Positions 16,530 through 23,985 are shown, counted from the first letter of the stretch. The stretch: DNA of 38,895 bases from Clostridiales bacterium (GCA_031276195.1 JAISNN010000053.1:1-38895); one strand, 5' to 3'. Notes: generated by a model not told the origin, from the sequence alone. Numbers and translations are program-made.

Positions 16530-17060
16530 TTAAACGGCGTTGTACCCTAACTCGAACGCTTCCAAATTCATCGGTATGACGTTCGGTTTTTTCTTGAATA
16601 TTTTCTCGATCGTCCCTTTGACCGCCTCTTTCGGAAAGATTTTCGACAGAGCGACGTACGCGCCCAAGACTACGACGTTCGCGGTTTTTGTACTCCCCGC
16701 CTTCATCGCTATATCGTTCGCATCGAGATAGACGGTTTTTACGTCCGTTCTTTCGACCTTTTCTTTTATTATAGAACTGTTGACGATGACGATTCCGTCC
16801 GTCTTAACGTTGTCTATAAACTTGTCCAAACTCGGCTTATTCAGCGCGATCAAGCAGTCGGGCGTTTCAATTACGGGCGACGCGACGGGCGCGTCGGATA
16901 TGACGAGGCTGCAATTAGCGGTGCCGCCCCTCATCTCGGGTCCGTAGGAAGGAAGCCACGTCGTCTCTTTGTTTTCGTACATCGCGGCATACGCCAAAAA
17001 CTGCCCCAAACTCAAAACGCCTTGCCCGCCGAAGCCGGCTATTATTATTTTTTCCGTCAT
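16530..17060 (-). CDS. 2-oxoacid:ferredoxin oxidoreductase gamma subunit
   Basis: This 176-aa subunit reads MTEKIIIAGFGGQGVLSLGQ, then TTWLPSYGPEMRGGTANC and PDCLIALNKPSLDKF, the conserved Rossmann-like gamma fold of KorC/VorC/PorG proteins. It assembles with the alpha, beta and ferredoxin subunits encoded upstream to decarboxylate a 2-oxoacid oxidatively to an acyl-CoA and reduce ferredoxin. The start has GGGAGA before the ATG. In other genomes it follows the beta-subunit gene directly. Here it is separated by a DUF5054 fragment and repeat-rich DNA, so co-transcription with the rest is uncertain. Confidence 0.9.
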   Translation of the reverse strand: MTEKIIIAGFGGQGVLSLGQFLAYAAMYENKETTWLPSYGPEMRGGTANCSLVISDAPVASPVIETPDCLIALNKPSLDKFIDNVKTDGIVIVNSSIIKEKVERTDVKTVYLDANDIAMKAGSTKTANVVVLGAYVALSKIFPKEAVKGTIEKIFKKKPNVIPMNLEAFELGYNAV

Positions 17061-17084
17061 AATTTATCTCTCCCAACTAATGTT

Positions 17085-17230
17085 GCCTTAAATTTAACCG
17101 AATTTCACGGTCAACAACATCAAATTTTTGTTTGTTTTTTTGAATATAGCATTATTATGAATGCCGCGTCGCCTTAAATTTAACCGAATTTCACGGCAAT
17201 AACGTCAAATTTTTGTTTGTTTTTTGAATT
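17085..17230. repeat. Two-copy 86-bp direct repeat
   Basis: The segment gccttaaatttaaccgaatt with following tcacgg and caaatttttgtttgttttt occurs at 17085 and at 17171. It lies just upstream of the gamma-subunit gene. No promoter was clear within it. Confidence 0.75.
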
Positions 17231-17258
17231 ACCGACCTCTATTCACTCTTTTTAATCT

Positions 17259-17307
17259 GTCGCCCCACCCCTTTATCCCCTCCCACGGAGGGGAATTTAA
17301 GGATAAT
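17259..17307. repeat. Dispersed palindromic element, copy 2 (inverted)
   Basis: The sequence gtcgccccacccctttatcc then CCCCTCCcacGGAGGGG is the reverse complement of the element at 11721-11766, with few differences. Confidence 0.65.
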
Positions 17308-17310
17308 ATA

Positions 17311-17458
17311 CCGCCAACCGCTAATAATCACCGATTGCTAACCACTGACCACTAAATTACCGTCGCTGATCACTAATCACTAATCACTGACCACTAAATT
17401 ACCGCCGCTGATCACCGATTGCTAACCGATTATCACTAAACTGCCGCTAACCGCTAAC
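17311..17458. repeat. Degenerate 42-bp repeats
   Basis: The words gaccactaaattaccg and cgctgatcac(taatcac) recur at spacings near 42 bp, with short internal taatcac iterations. The array runs into the end of the DUF5054-like ORF, whose stop is at 17447-17449. Confidence 0.6.
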
Positions 17459-18277
17459 TATCGGCGACAGCGAAAAACGAAAATACGCGTTATCCTCATA
17501 CCATAGCGGAAAATTCGTTCCCCATACGTTGTCGTACAGAACGAATGAAATTCCGTCCGCGTTTATATCGCGGAGAGCGTTTTCAAACCGCAGAATGTCG
17601 CCGCCGCCGCGCGCTATAAGCGGAGCATGTACGTTTTCTATCCAAAACGCGCCGCCCTCCGTGCGGATCAAAGACTTTTCGACCGCGGCGAGGTTGCGTC
17701 CTCCGTTTTCGACCGTTTCGTTCGGGTTTACGGCGATTCCGAGTTTGTAGAGAGTGAGCGGATTTTCGCCGGTAAATCCCGGGTACATTCGGAACAGCAC
17801 GCTTTCGGTTAGGCGCGCGGCGGTTTTTTTCTCCCAAAAGATTTCTATATCCGCGGCGTCTTTTGTCAGCGTGTACCTCAAAAGCATACGCGCCGGCGCG
17901 CCCGAATTCGGCTTCGGAGCGTTTGGGGCGAGAAATTCCGTCGAGATTTCCGCGCTTTCGCCGCCGGAACGGATACACGCGGCGCGGAATTCAAAGGGAA
18001 AATCTCCGCTTTTATACTTTTTTTCGACCGCTTTAAGACCCGGACGGGCAAAATCGCCGAACGCCCACGAACGGGTATGCTTTATGTCGCGCGTATAGTT
18101 GTTCAGCCAAAAGTCATAGTCCGCGCCGCCGTAAATTCTGTATATAAGGGGCGGTTTCGTGCCGTCAAGAACGGTTTTGCCTCCGCGGACGAGAGTGAGC
18201 CCTCCCGTACCGCTCAAAATAAAATCCCACGCGCCGAAAGAGTTTTTCACGTTCAAGCGCAATACCTCTCTTTTCAC
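17447..18277 (-). CDS. C-terminal part of a DUF5054-family protein, probably truncated
   Basis: This 276-aa ORF corresponds to the beta-sandwich C-terminal part of DUF5054 proteins (about 650-700 aa, with a GH38-like catalytic domain in front). Recognisable parts are YDFWLNNYTRDIKHTRSWAF, GDFARPGLKAVEKKY and a closing LYDNVWGTNFPLWYEDNA. The catalytic N-terminal domain is missing. The frame stays open upstream to a TAA at 18461 but encodes only low-complexity SGGALSVSREK/SGNALNVSAEK-type repeats. GTG at 18277 has no ribosome site and no ATG is available, so expression is doubtful. It sits between the beta and gamma genes of the oxidoreductase, where no such gene is expected, and is most likely a decaying insertion. 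The family call is from memory of the motifs. Confidence 0.55.
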   Translation of the reverse strand: MKREVLRLNVKNSFGAWDFILSGTGGLTLVRGGKTVLDGTKPPLIYRIYGGADYDFWLNNYTRDIKHTRSWAFGDFARPGLKAVEKKYKSGDFPFEFRAACIRSGGESAEISTEFLAPNAPKPNSGAPARMLLRYTLTKDAADIEIFWEKKTAARLTESVLFRMYPGFTGENPLTLYKLGIAVNPNETVENGGRNLAAVEKSLIRTEGGAFWIENVHAPLIARGGGDILRFENALRDINADGISFVLYDNVWGTNFPLWYEDNAYFRFSLSPIVSG

Positions 18278-18547
18278 GGAACGACGGCTTTTTTCGGCGG
18301 ATACGTTAAGCGCGTTACCCGAGTTATTCTCTCCATTATCCTCTCCGCAGACGGAATTTCCGCATTTTTCACGGGATACGCTAAGCGCGCCGCCCGAATA
18401 AACGCGGGTTATCTCTCCGCGTGTCTTTAAAAGTCCGTAAATTGAAATACGTTTGCCGCTTTATATCCGGTATAATTCTTTGCGTAATTCATTCGATATG
18501 ACCTTAATAGGTACGGATTATCTCTCCGCGTTTGTCATATGCGCGGA

Positions 18548-19291
18548 TTATCCCTCCCAAGTGTCCTTAAAAGTTCCCAAAGGAAACACCTTCGTCATTT
18601 GCTCCTTGACATAGTCCATCGAAGCCTCGGGAGTCATTCCCCAATTCGTCGGACACGTCGACAAAACCTCCACCAGCGAAAAGCCTTTTTTCGCCTTTTG
18701 ATATTCAAATGCCCTCTTGATCGCCTTTTTCGCGTTCATAACGTTCTTTAAGTCGTGCAAAGAAACCCTCGCGACGTACGACGCGCCGTCCAGCGTCGCC
18801 AGCATTTCGCAAACCTTAATGGGATTGCCCTGCAATTCCGAAACTCTCCCCGCCTGACTCGTCGTGGATTTTTGACCTATTAGGGTAGTCGGAGCCATCT
18901 GTCCGCCCGTCATACCGTATATCGCGTTGTTGATAAAAATTACCGTAAAGTTTTCACCGCGCGCCGCCGCGTGGACGGTCTCCGCCATTCCTATGCTCGC
19001 CAAATCGCCGTCGCCTTGATAGGCGAATACGATCTTGTCGGGGCAGACCCTTTTTATCCCCGAAGCGACGGCGGGTGCGCGTCCGTGCGCCGCTTGCTGA
19101 ATGTCGCAGTTAAAATAATTGTACGCGAACACCGCGCAGCCCACGGGCGCAATTCCGATTATGCCGAGATCGCCGCAGGTCTCCTCGATCGCTTCGGCGG
19201 TCAGCCTGTGCGAAATGCCGTGCGTGCAGCCGGGACAGTAATGGAACGGCGTGTCCGTCAAAAGACTTGTTTTTTTGAATACCGTTTTCAT
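18548..19291 (-). CDS. 2-oxoacid:ferredoxin oxidoreductase beta subunit (TPP binding)
   Basis: This 247-aa subunit reads FHYCPGCTHGISHRLTAEAI at the N-terminus, with the Cys pair typical of Vor/Kor beta subunits. The thiamine-diphosphate motif follows as AYQGDGDLASIGM, then INNAIYGMTGGQMAPTT. 'GIAPVGCAVFAYNYFNCD' and 'QAAHGRAPAVASGIKR' are likewise family signatures. It binds the TPP on which the 2-oxoacid is decarboxylated. ATG 19291 is preceded by GAGGAAATGAAAT. It follows the alpha subunit in the same direction after a 301-bp gap filled by a minisatellite. Substrate choice (branched-chain 2-oxoacid or 2-oxoglutarate) is not readable from the sequence alone. Confidence 0.92.
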   Translation of the reverse strand: MKTVFKKTSLLTDTPFHYCPGCTHGISHRLTAEAIEETCGDLGIIGIAPVGCAVFAYNYFNCDIQQAAHGRAPAVASGIKRVCPDKIVFAYQGDGDLASIGMAETVHAAARGENFTVIFINNAIYGMTGGQMAPTTLIGQKSTTSQAGRVSELQGNPIKVCEMLATLDGASYVARVSLHDLKNVMNAKKAIKRAFEYQKAKKGFSLVEVLSTCPTNWGMTPEASMDYVKEQMTKVFPLGTFKDTWEG

Positions 19292-19357
19292 ATTTCATTT
19301 CCTCTTTTATTTCATCGTCGTTTAAAAATTTTTTTGCTTGTTTTTGCGGTTTTCCGT

Positions 19358-19535
19358 ATCGCTTTTTTCCGCGGTACTATACCGCGTTTTTTTGTGATTT
19401 AACACCGCTTTTTTCCGCGGTACTATACCGCGTTTTTTTGTGATTTAACACCGCTTTTTTACGCTGTACTATACCGCGCTTTTTTGTGATTTAACACCGC
19501 TTTTTTACGCGGTACTATACCGCGCTTTTTAACGT
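19358..19535. repeat. 46-bp tandem repeat with hairpin in each unit
   Basis: Four units of 46 bp carry ccgcttttttccgcggtact, ataccgcg and tttttttgtgatttaaca. Each contains the inverted repeat CGCGGTA-cta-TACCGCG (one unit has gctgta). It lies in the alpha-beta gap of the oxidoreductase operon and could act as a chain of mRNA hairpins. The rest of the 19292-19592 gap is T-rich filler. Confidence 0.88.
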
Positions 19536-19592
19536 CGTTTTATGCTCTCGCCGCCCTCAAAAATACAACGCGATACGCCTTAAAAAAATTAT

Positions 19593-20669
19593 TTACGCTT
19601 GTTTATTCTCTCCCAAAATCCTCAAAACCTCGTTCGCCGTCTCCTCGGGACTCATAATGTTGCCGCCCGTGCGCCCGTAAAAATCCACCGGTTTTACGCC
19701 GTTCACGGCAAGCCTCACGTCCTCGACCATCTGCCCCATATTCAACTCGAACGCGATAAACCTCCCGACTCCGCTTTTCGCCGCGTAGGTTTTGTATACG
19801 TCGGACGGAAAGGGATAGAGCGTAATAGGTCTGATAAGCCCCGCCTTGACGCCCTTTTCACGCAAGATCTCAACCGCGCTTTTCGCGATTCTGGCGGTGA
19901 TCCCGAAAGCGGTCAATAAGACTTCCGCGTCCTCCGCTTTATAGGTTTCGCAAGCGGTCTCCTCTTTTAACTTTTCATAGACGGTCTTGAACTTGTTGTT
20001 CATACCCTCCAAAACGTCCGCCTCGATATACAGCGAATTGATGATCCGTCTGTCTTTGCCGCTTCTCGTCCCGTCCGTCGCCCACTCCTTTTTCGGAATG
20101 GAATTCACGTCGATCATATCGGGCAGCGTTACGGGTTCCATCATCTGCCCCAAAACTCCGTCGCCCAAAATCATAACGGGGATTCTGTATTTTTCCGCCT
20201 TTTCAAACGCCTTATATACAATATCGACCGCCTCCTGAATGCTGCCGGGACCGTAGACAAGCATTCTGTAATCGCCGTGTCCTCCCCCCTTGACCGCCTG
20301 AAAATAGTCGCCTTGCGAAGGCAAAATTCCGCCCAAACCCGGCCCCGAACGCACCATATTGACTATCACGCAGGGCAATTCCGCGCCCGCGATATATGAA
20401 ATTCCCTCTTGTTTGAGGCTGATTCCGGGACTGCTCGAACTGGTCATCGTTCTCCCGCCAGCGCCCGCCGCGCCGTAAACCATATTGATCGCGCTGACCT
20501 CGCTCTCCGCCTGAATGAACGCGCCGCCGACCTCGGGCAGCCGCTTGGACATATATTCGGGGATTTCGTTCTGCGGTGTGATGGGATACCCGAAAAAGTA
20601 CCTGCACCCTCCCCTGACGGCGGCCTCCGCGACCGCTTCGTTTCCCTTCATAAGGACTCTCTCGCTCAT
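19593..20669 (-). CDS. 2-oxoacid:ferredoxin oxidoreductase alpha subunit (VorB/KorA type)
   Basis: This 358-aa subunit begins MSERVLMKGNEAVAEAAVRG and contains FFGYPITPQNEIPEYMSKRL, FIQAESEVSAINMVYGAAGA, RTMTSSSSPGISLKQEGISY and GPGLGGILPSQGDYFQAVKG. This closely matches proteins annotated as 3-methyl-2-oxobutanoate (2-ketoisovalerate) ferredoxin oxidoreductase subunit VorB. The pyrimidine-binding and C-terminal domains are complete. With the beta, gamma and ferredoxin subunits it would convert branched-chain 2-oxoacids to acyl-CoA, or run in reverse. AAGGAG precedes ATG 20669. The vor assignment is likelier than kor, but the two families are close. Confidence 0.9.
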   Translation of the reverse strand: MSERVLMKGNEAVAEAAVRGGCRYFFGYPITPQNEIPEYMSKRLPEVGGAFIQAESEVSAINMVYGAAGAGGRTMTSSSSPGISLKQEGISYIAGAELPCVIVNMVRSGPGLGGILPSQGDYFQAVKGGGHGDYRMLVYGPGSIQEAVDIVYKAFEKAEKYRIPVMILGDGVLGQMMEPVTLPDMIDVNSIPKKEWATDGTRSGKDRRIINSLYIEADVLEGMNNKFKTVYEKLKEETACETYKAEDAEVLLTAFGITARIAKSAVEILREKGVKAGLIRPITLYPFPSDVYKTYAAKSGVGRFIAFELNMGQMVEDVRLAVNGVKPVDFYGRTGGNIMSPEETANEVLRILGENKQA

Positions 20670-20805
20670 ATTTTTTTCTCCTTTTTGTTTTTGAATTTTT
20701 TTAACGCTTCGGCGTTTTTTCTTTTCGGCGGCTATATTCCGCGTATCGTTTTTTTTTGCGTCTTCACTTTTTAGCGGTTGTGTCTTTGCCTTTTTTTTGC
20801 GTTTT

Positions 20806-21009
20806 TTATCTCTCTACGGTTATAACTATGTCGGGACACATAGCGGCGCAAGCGGCGCAGCCCGTACAAGAGGCCTTATCCAAAACCTCGGCGACAAAAT
20901 AACCCTTTTCGTTCGTCCGCTTTGACAGCGAAACGATTTTTTTCGGACATGCCGATACGCAAAGAGAACAGCCTTTGCAGAGTGATTCTTTAAATTCCAC
21001 GTTTCCCAT
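20806..21009 (-). CDS. Ferredoxin-like delta subunit, two [4Fe-4S] clusters
   Basis: This 67-aa protein has two cluster motifs, CKGCSLCVSACP and CTGCAACAAMCP, for two [4Fe-4S] centres. It is the small electron-transfer subunit of the oxidoreductase and comes first in the operon (delta, alpha, beta, gamma), as in clostridial vorDBAC/korDABC clusters. AAGGAA precedes ATG 21009. The 137-bp gap to the alpha gene is T-rich without a clear terminator. Upstream (21010-21260) no consensus promoter is obvious, but there is a strong hairpin at 21144-21170. Confidence 0.92.
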   Translation of the reverse strand: MGNVEFKESLCKGCSLCVSACPKKIVSLSKRTNEKGYFVAEVLDKASCTGCAACAAMCPDIVITVER

Positions 21010-21143
21010 ATTTAAAATTCCTTTTTTAAAAATATTTTTTTATTTTCGTTAATATCGGAGATATTTTTTTAACGTCTTTTATGCAATTCCTTAACCGATA
21101 TCTTTCTAATTCCCGCCGCTTATCGAAACGTTTTTTATATATA

Positions 21144-21170
21144 AATTTCGCGGTACTATACCGCGAAATT
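21144..21170. repeat. Perfect hairpin, dispersed relative of the 46-bp array core
   Basis: Arms AATTTCGCGGTA and TACCGCGAAATT pair perfectly over 12 bp around a 3-nt loop (cta). The inner CGCGGTA-cta-TACCGCG is identical to the hairpin in the array at 19358-19535. It lies upstream of the oxidoreductase operon and downstream of the 61-aa gene. Confidence 0.75.
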
Positions 21171-21260
21171 ATGGGATAGACACTATCTAATGCCTAATAC
21201 CGTTTCACTTTCAAAACGATATCGGAATAAGACAAACCCGATCAAAATTTTATAAACCGT

Positions 21261-21446
21261 TCACTTTTTCAAAAGCCTGTCGAATCTCGCTATTATATCC
21301 TTGTCGATATAATCGTGATCGATAAATTTTTTCTTTTCGACGCTTTTTACCTCCGTAACGACGCTTTTTCCGGGAGAGTTCTCCTCGCCGATTTTCTCGG
21401 AATTTTCAAAGTTTTCTATGACGTTTTTCTCGGTGTCTTCGGACAT
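21261..21446 (-). CDS. 61-aa charged hypothetical protein
   Basis: MSEDTEKNVIENFENSEKIG opens a very hydrophilic 61-aa protein ending DHDYIDKDIIARFDRLLKK. It has no Cys, membrane segment or signal peptide. The N-terminal 40 residues look disordered and the last 20 may form an amphipathic helix. I do not recognise a family. The AAGAGGTGGAAAT ribosome site before ATG 21446 is strong, which supports it as a real gene. Its upstream region consists of the duplicated 3' end of the Ogg-like gene. It could be co-transcribed with that gene. Confidence 0.6.
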   Translation of the reverse strand: MSEDTEKNVIENFENSEKIGEENSPGKSVVTEVKSVEKKKFIDHDYIDKDIIARFDRLLKK

Positions 21447-21464
21447 ATTTCCACCTCTTTTTTC

Positions 21465-21583
21465 GTTTCGTTATTCCTTTAAATTTCTCATATAATAATA
21501 GATATATTGCCGTATAATCCCCGAACCCTCTCCGGAAAACCCCGACCGCTTCGTCCGCGGCGATATATATTAAAATCTTTTTC
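21465..21583 (-). pseudogene. 119-bp tandem duplicate of the ogg gene 3' end
   Basis: The segment attcctttaaatttctcata (21473) with its flanks repeats at 21592 inside the intact gene, offset 119 bp. The duplicate encodes GSGIIRQYIYYYMRNLKE and a stop, against DSGIIQQYIYYYMRSLKE in the gene. It has no start and lies between the glycosylase gene and the 61-aa gene. Confidence 0.8.
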
Positions 21584-21589
21584 GTTACG

Positions 21590-22627
21590 TCATTCCTTTA
21601 AACTTCTCATATAATAATAGATATATTGCTGTATAATCCCCGAATCCTCTCCGAAAAGCCCGACCAACTCGCGGCTTATTTTCTTTATATCGCCGCAATC
21701 TATTCCGAAAAGTTCCTTAGCGGATTTTTTGATCCACGTGTCGACGGGAAAAACGCCGCCTTTGCCGTATGCGAAAAGCAAAATGCAATCCGCGACCTTC
21801 GGACCCACGCCCTCTAACCTCATCAGATATTTTTGCGCCTCGTCCGCCGGCATACCGAAGACGCGGTTCAAGTCGAAACCGTCGTTTATCGCCCTCACGG
21901 TCTTATAAAGATAGGACGCCCTATACCCCGCGCCGATACTCTTGTAAAATTCCTCGCTCAAATCCCTCATCTCGAAAGGTTCGGGAAAGGCGTTAAAAAG
22001 CCCGCCGTCCATATCGCGTCCGCTCTTTTTGCAGAGCCGCTCGATAATCGCTTTTATGCGCGGAATGTTGTTGTTCGCGGAGATGATAAAACTTATCACG
22101 GTCTCGAAACAATCCTGTCTTAACATTCTTATGCCGCCGGAATACTCGATCGCGTCCGCGACCGCGGCGTTGCTTCCGTATTTGTCTTTTATTATATCAT
22201 AGTTTTTGTTTAAATCAAAATATTTTATAAAATAATCGCCGTCTTTTGTAATTATTTTTATAAAATTTTCGCTTTTTTCGCGGTTTTCATAACACTTGTT
22301 ATCATTTTCGCCGCAAATAATCCCGCCGTCCGAATTTTGAAACGACGCGCCGCCGCTTTTTTTATCGCCGCATTCCGCGCTTTGATTAAATACGCAATCG
22401 CTTTTTTTATCGCCGCCGCTTTCGCCGTCAATAAATCCGCCTTTCGCGCCTTCATAATCCGCGCTCTTGCAATTTATGCAAACCGCTCTCTTGTCCTTTG
22501 AAAAAATGACAAAACCGCCGTCCGTTTCAAGATATCTGAAAATCTGACCGGACAATGCGGTTTTCGTTATGTCAAACCCGACGCCTTTTATATGTAAGCC
22601 GTCCCGCGTTTTTTCGTATGTAAGCAT
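21590..22627 (-). CDS. Ogg-type 8-oxoguanine DNA glycosylase with low-complexity insert
   Basis: This 345-aa protein has an OGG_N-like beta domain split by an unusual insert, then a HhH-GPD domain. LEGVGPKVADCILLFAYGKG holds the hairpin and catalytic Lys, and VFPVDTWIKK holds the catalytic Asp. FETVISFIISANNNIPRIKA is the typical domain start. It would excise 8-oxoguanine and nick the strand. Residues 53-118 are Gly/Asn/Ser/Cys-rich and contain 15-residue repeats (GDKKSDCVFNQSAEC, GDKKSGGASFQNSDG; 45-bp DNA period) absent from the family. AAAGGG precedes ATG 22627. The end of the gene is duplicated downstream. Confidence 0.9.
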   Translation of the reverse strand: MLTYEKTRDGLHIKGVGFDITKTALSGQIFRYLETDGGFVIFSKDKRAVCINCKSADYEGAKGGFIDGESGGDKKSDCVFNQSAECGDKKSGGASFQNSDGGIICGENDNKCYENREKSENFIKIITKDGDYFIKYFDLNKNYDIIKDKYGSNAAVADAIEYSGGIRMLRQDCFETVISFIISANNNIPRIKAIIERLCKKSGRDMDGGLFNAFPEPFEMRDLSEEFYKSIGAGYRASYLYKTVRAINDGFDLNRVFGMPADEAQKYLMRLEGVGPKVADCILLFAYGKGGVFPVDTWIKKSAKELFGIDCGDIKKISRELVGLFGEDSGIIQQYIYYYMRSLKE

Positions 22628-22675
22628 CGTAAACCCTTTGTATTTCCGTTTTGTTTTTTGTTTTGTTTAAAGAAT

Positions 22676-22711
22676 GCGGGGGAAAACTTTTATGAAAAAG
22701 TTCTCCCCCCG
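22676..22711. terminator. Hairpin between YhhN-like gene and ogg
   Basis: GCGGGGGAAAACTTTT and AAAAAGTTCTCCCCCCG form a long stem, 20 nt after the YhhN-like stop. It resembles the hairpins at 25562-25597 and 25741-25776 in its core (gggagaaaacttttt). The T run following the GC stem is weak on the minus strand, so termination may be partial. Confidence 0.6.
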
Positions 22712-22730
22712 TATTATTCCTATTACGATA

Positions 22731-23432
22731 TCACCCTAAAACGGGGATAAAACAAACCGCGAGCGCGATTAAAAATTGCGCGGCGTAGTATGTGGTATGG
22801 TTCGTAACGAGGTATACGAGTCCTTTTTTTCCTCCGAAATACGTCATCGACAAGATCACGTCGGACAACAAAAACAAAACCGAACCGATCGTGAAAAGCA
22901 CCGCCGCCGTGCCGCCGACCCTTATCAGCGCGTATACGGAAAGCACGGTAAAGAATATCAAAAGCACCGAATATATCGCCGCCGGAACCAAAAACTTCCC
23001 GTAATCATACTTCATAACCTTCAAAGTCGTTACGACGACCGCCGCCGCCAAAACCAGCGTTATGCCCGCGGAAATCAGCGAACCGCCGACCGTCAAATCA
23101 AAGACCAGAAAAAGCGCGGTGATATAAAAGATATGACCGACCAAAAACGAACCCATACCGCCGTACGTGTACATATCGGCGTTCGGCTTGTCGATAAATT
23201 TCAAGTCCAGCAGAACGTCCCCTATCAAACCGAACAAAAGACCGGATACGATCAGCGCGCCCGCCGGAAGAGCCGCCCCGTTCGATATGCCGAACAAACC
23301 CGCCAAAACAAAACAAACGCTCGTCAGCGTCTTTAAAAGCAAAGCCTTGACGCTGCTGTTCTCGTCCCTGACTAAACAGAAAAGAGTCAGGAAAACCGCT
23401 CCTAAAACGGTCAAAATAATGCTTGCTGCCAT
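22731..23432 (-). CDS. YhhN/TMEM86-family membrane protein
   Basis: This 233-aa, very hydrophobic protein has about eight membrane segments. The family signature is GLLFGLIGDVLLDLKFID followed by GGMGSFLVGHIFYITALF, and later SDVILSMTYFGG. Mammalian TMEM86 members are lysoplasmalogenases that hydrolyse the vinyl ether of lysoplasmalogens; the paired Asp residues here are conserved. Plasmalogens occur in many anaerobic Clostridia, so a similar role is plausible but not shown. The start is ATG 23432, with AAAAGGGGGAAT before it. The longer reading from 23519 is rejected because the promoter at 23491-23519 lies inside it. Confidence 0.8.
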   Translation of the reverse strand: MAASIILTVLGAVFLTLFCLVRDENSSVKALLLKTLTSVCFVLAGLFGISNGAALPAGALIVSGLLFGLIGDVLLDLKFIDKPNADMYTYGGMGSFLVGHIFYITALFLVFDLTVGGSLISAGITLVLAAAVVVTTLKVMKYDYGKFLVPAAIYSVLLIFFTVLSVYALIRVGGTAAVLFTIGSVLFLLSDVILSMTYFGGKKGLVYLVTNHTTYYAAQFLIALAVCFIPVLG

Positions 23433-23490
23433 AAAATATTCCCCCTTTTTTTTGCCGGACAAAACGCCGGCCGCTTTTTGATCGTATATT

Positions 23491-23519
23491 AGTATACTAT
23501 AACATATGCCGCTTGTCAA
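23491..23519 (-). promoter_or_regulatory. Promoter of the YhhN-like gene
   Basis: Minus strand TTGACA (23514-23519) and TATACT (23491-23496) are spaced by exactly 17 nt. The transcript would start near 23484, about 50 nt before the ATG. Confidence 0.75.
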
Positions 23520-23526
23520 TAGGTTT

Positions 23527-23658
23527 TTTAAAAAAAATTATTAAAAAAGGATTGACAATTCCGAATTTGAAAAAAAAATATTAAAAAGAAATTGGCAATT
23601 CCGAATTTGAAAAAAATTATTGAAATGGGATTGGCAATTCCGAATTTAAAAAAAAGGA
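23527..23658. repeat. 40-bp tandem repeat, three units
   Basis: The word caattccgaattt recurs at 23556, 23596 and 23635, each preceded by ggattgg or ggattga and followed by an A-rich stretch with ttatt. The array lies in the divergent gap between the YhhN-like gene and the HSL-type hydrolase gene. Besides repeats, that gap (23433-23985) holds two promoters and the hairpin element at 23659. Confidence 0.85.
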
Positions 23659-23724
23659 GGTTCTAAAAAATCGTGATAAATAAAGCGGCCGGTAACGATT
23701 TTTATCACGAAAATTCAGAACTCT
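23659..23724 (+). repeat. Hairpin element, copy 1
   Basis: TCGTGATAAA (23671-23680) pairs with TTTATCACGA (23701-23710). An outer GTTCT/AGAAC pair (23660-23664, 23717-23721) extends the structure. The same element recurs at 25004-25070, on the other side of the hydrolase gene and in the same orientation. Confidence 0.7.
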
Positions 23725-23804
23725 CAAAAGTTTAATTTGGTATAAAAGTTTTCTCCCGCGCGCTTAAAATATTCAAAATAAAAATTCGTTTTCTTTAAAA
23801 ACTA

Positions 23805-23833
23805 TTGACAAATCTGAAAATTTGCTATACTAT
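23805..23833 (+). promoter_or_regulatory. Promoter of the HSL-type hydrolase gene
   Basis: TTGACA (23805-23810) is followed 17 nt later by TACTAT (23828-23833), overlapping TATACT at 23826. Each 50-bp repeat downstream brings another TATACT-like -10 word. Confidence 0.6.
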
Positions 23834-23975
23834 ATATATAAGATACTCAAAGCGTAAAATAATAACGCATATTTGTTATACTATAATACGAGATATGCTA
23901 TACATAAAATAATAACGCACATTTGCTATACTGCAATACGAGATATATAAAGCGTAAAATAATAACGCATAACGG
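23825..23975. repeat. 50-bp tandem repeat, three units, in the leader of the hydrolase gene
   Basis: The words agcgtaaaat, tacataaaat and agcgtaaaat begin at 23851, 23901 and 23951, exactly 50 bp apart, followed by aataacgcat(atttgctatact). The last unit runs into the ribosome site GGGAGAA. The array gives three similar TATACT words in a row. Confidence 0.88.
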
Positions 23976-23985
23976 GAGAAACTTT

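Noticed and set aside
23433-23519. Longer N-terminus of the YhhN-like protein
   Set aside because: The segment contains the consensus promoter and the ribosome site, and its translation is not hydrophobic as the family requires.
23923-23985. Upstream ATG of the HSL hydrolase
   Set aside because: It lies inside the 50-bp repeats without a ribosome site; ATG 23986 has GGGAGAA.
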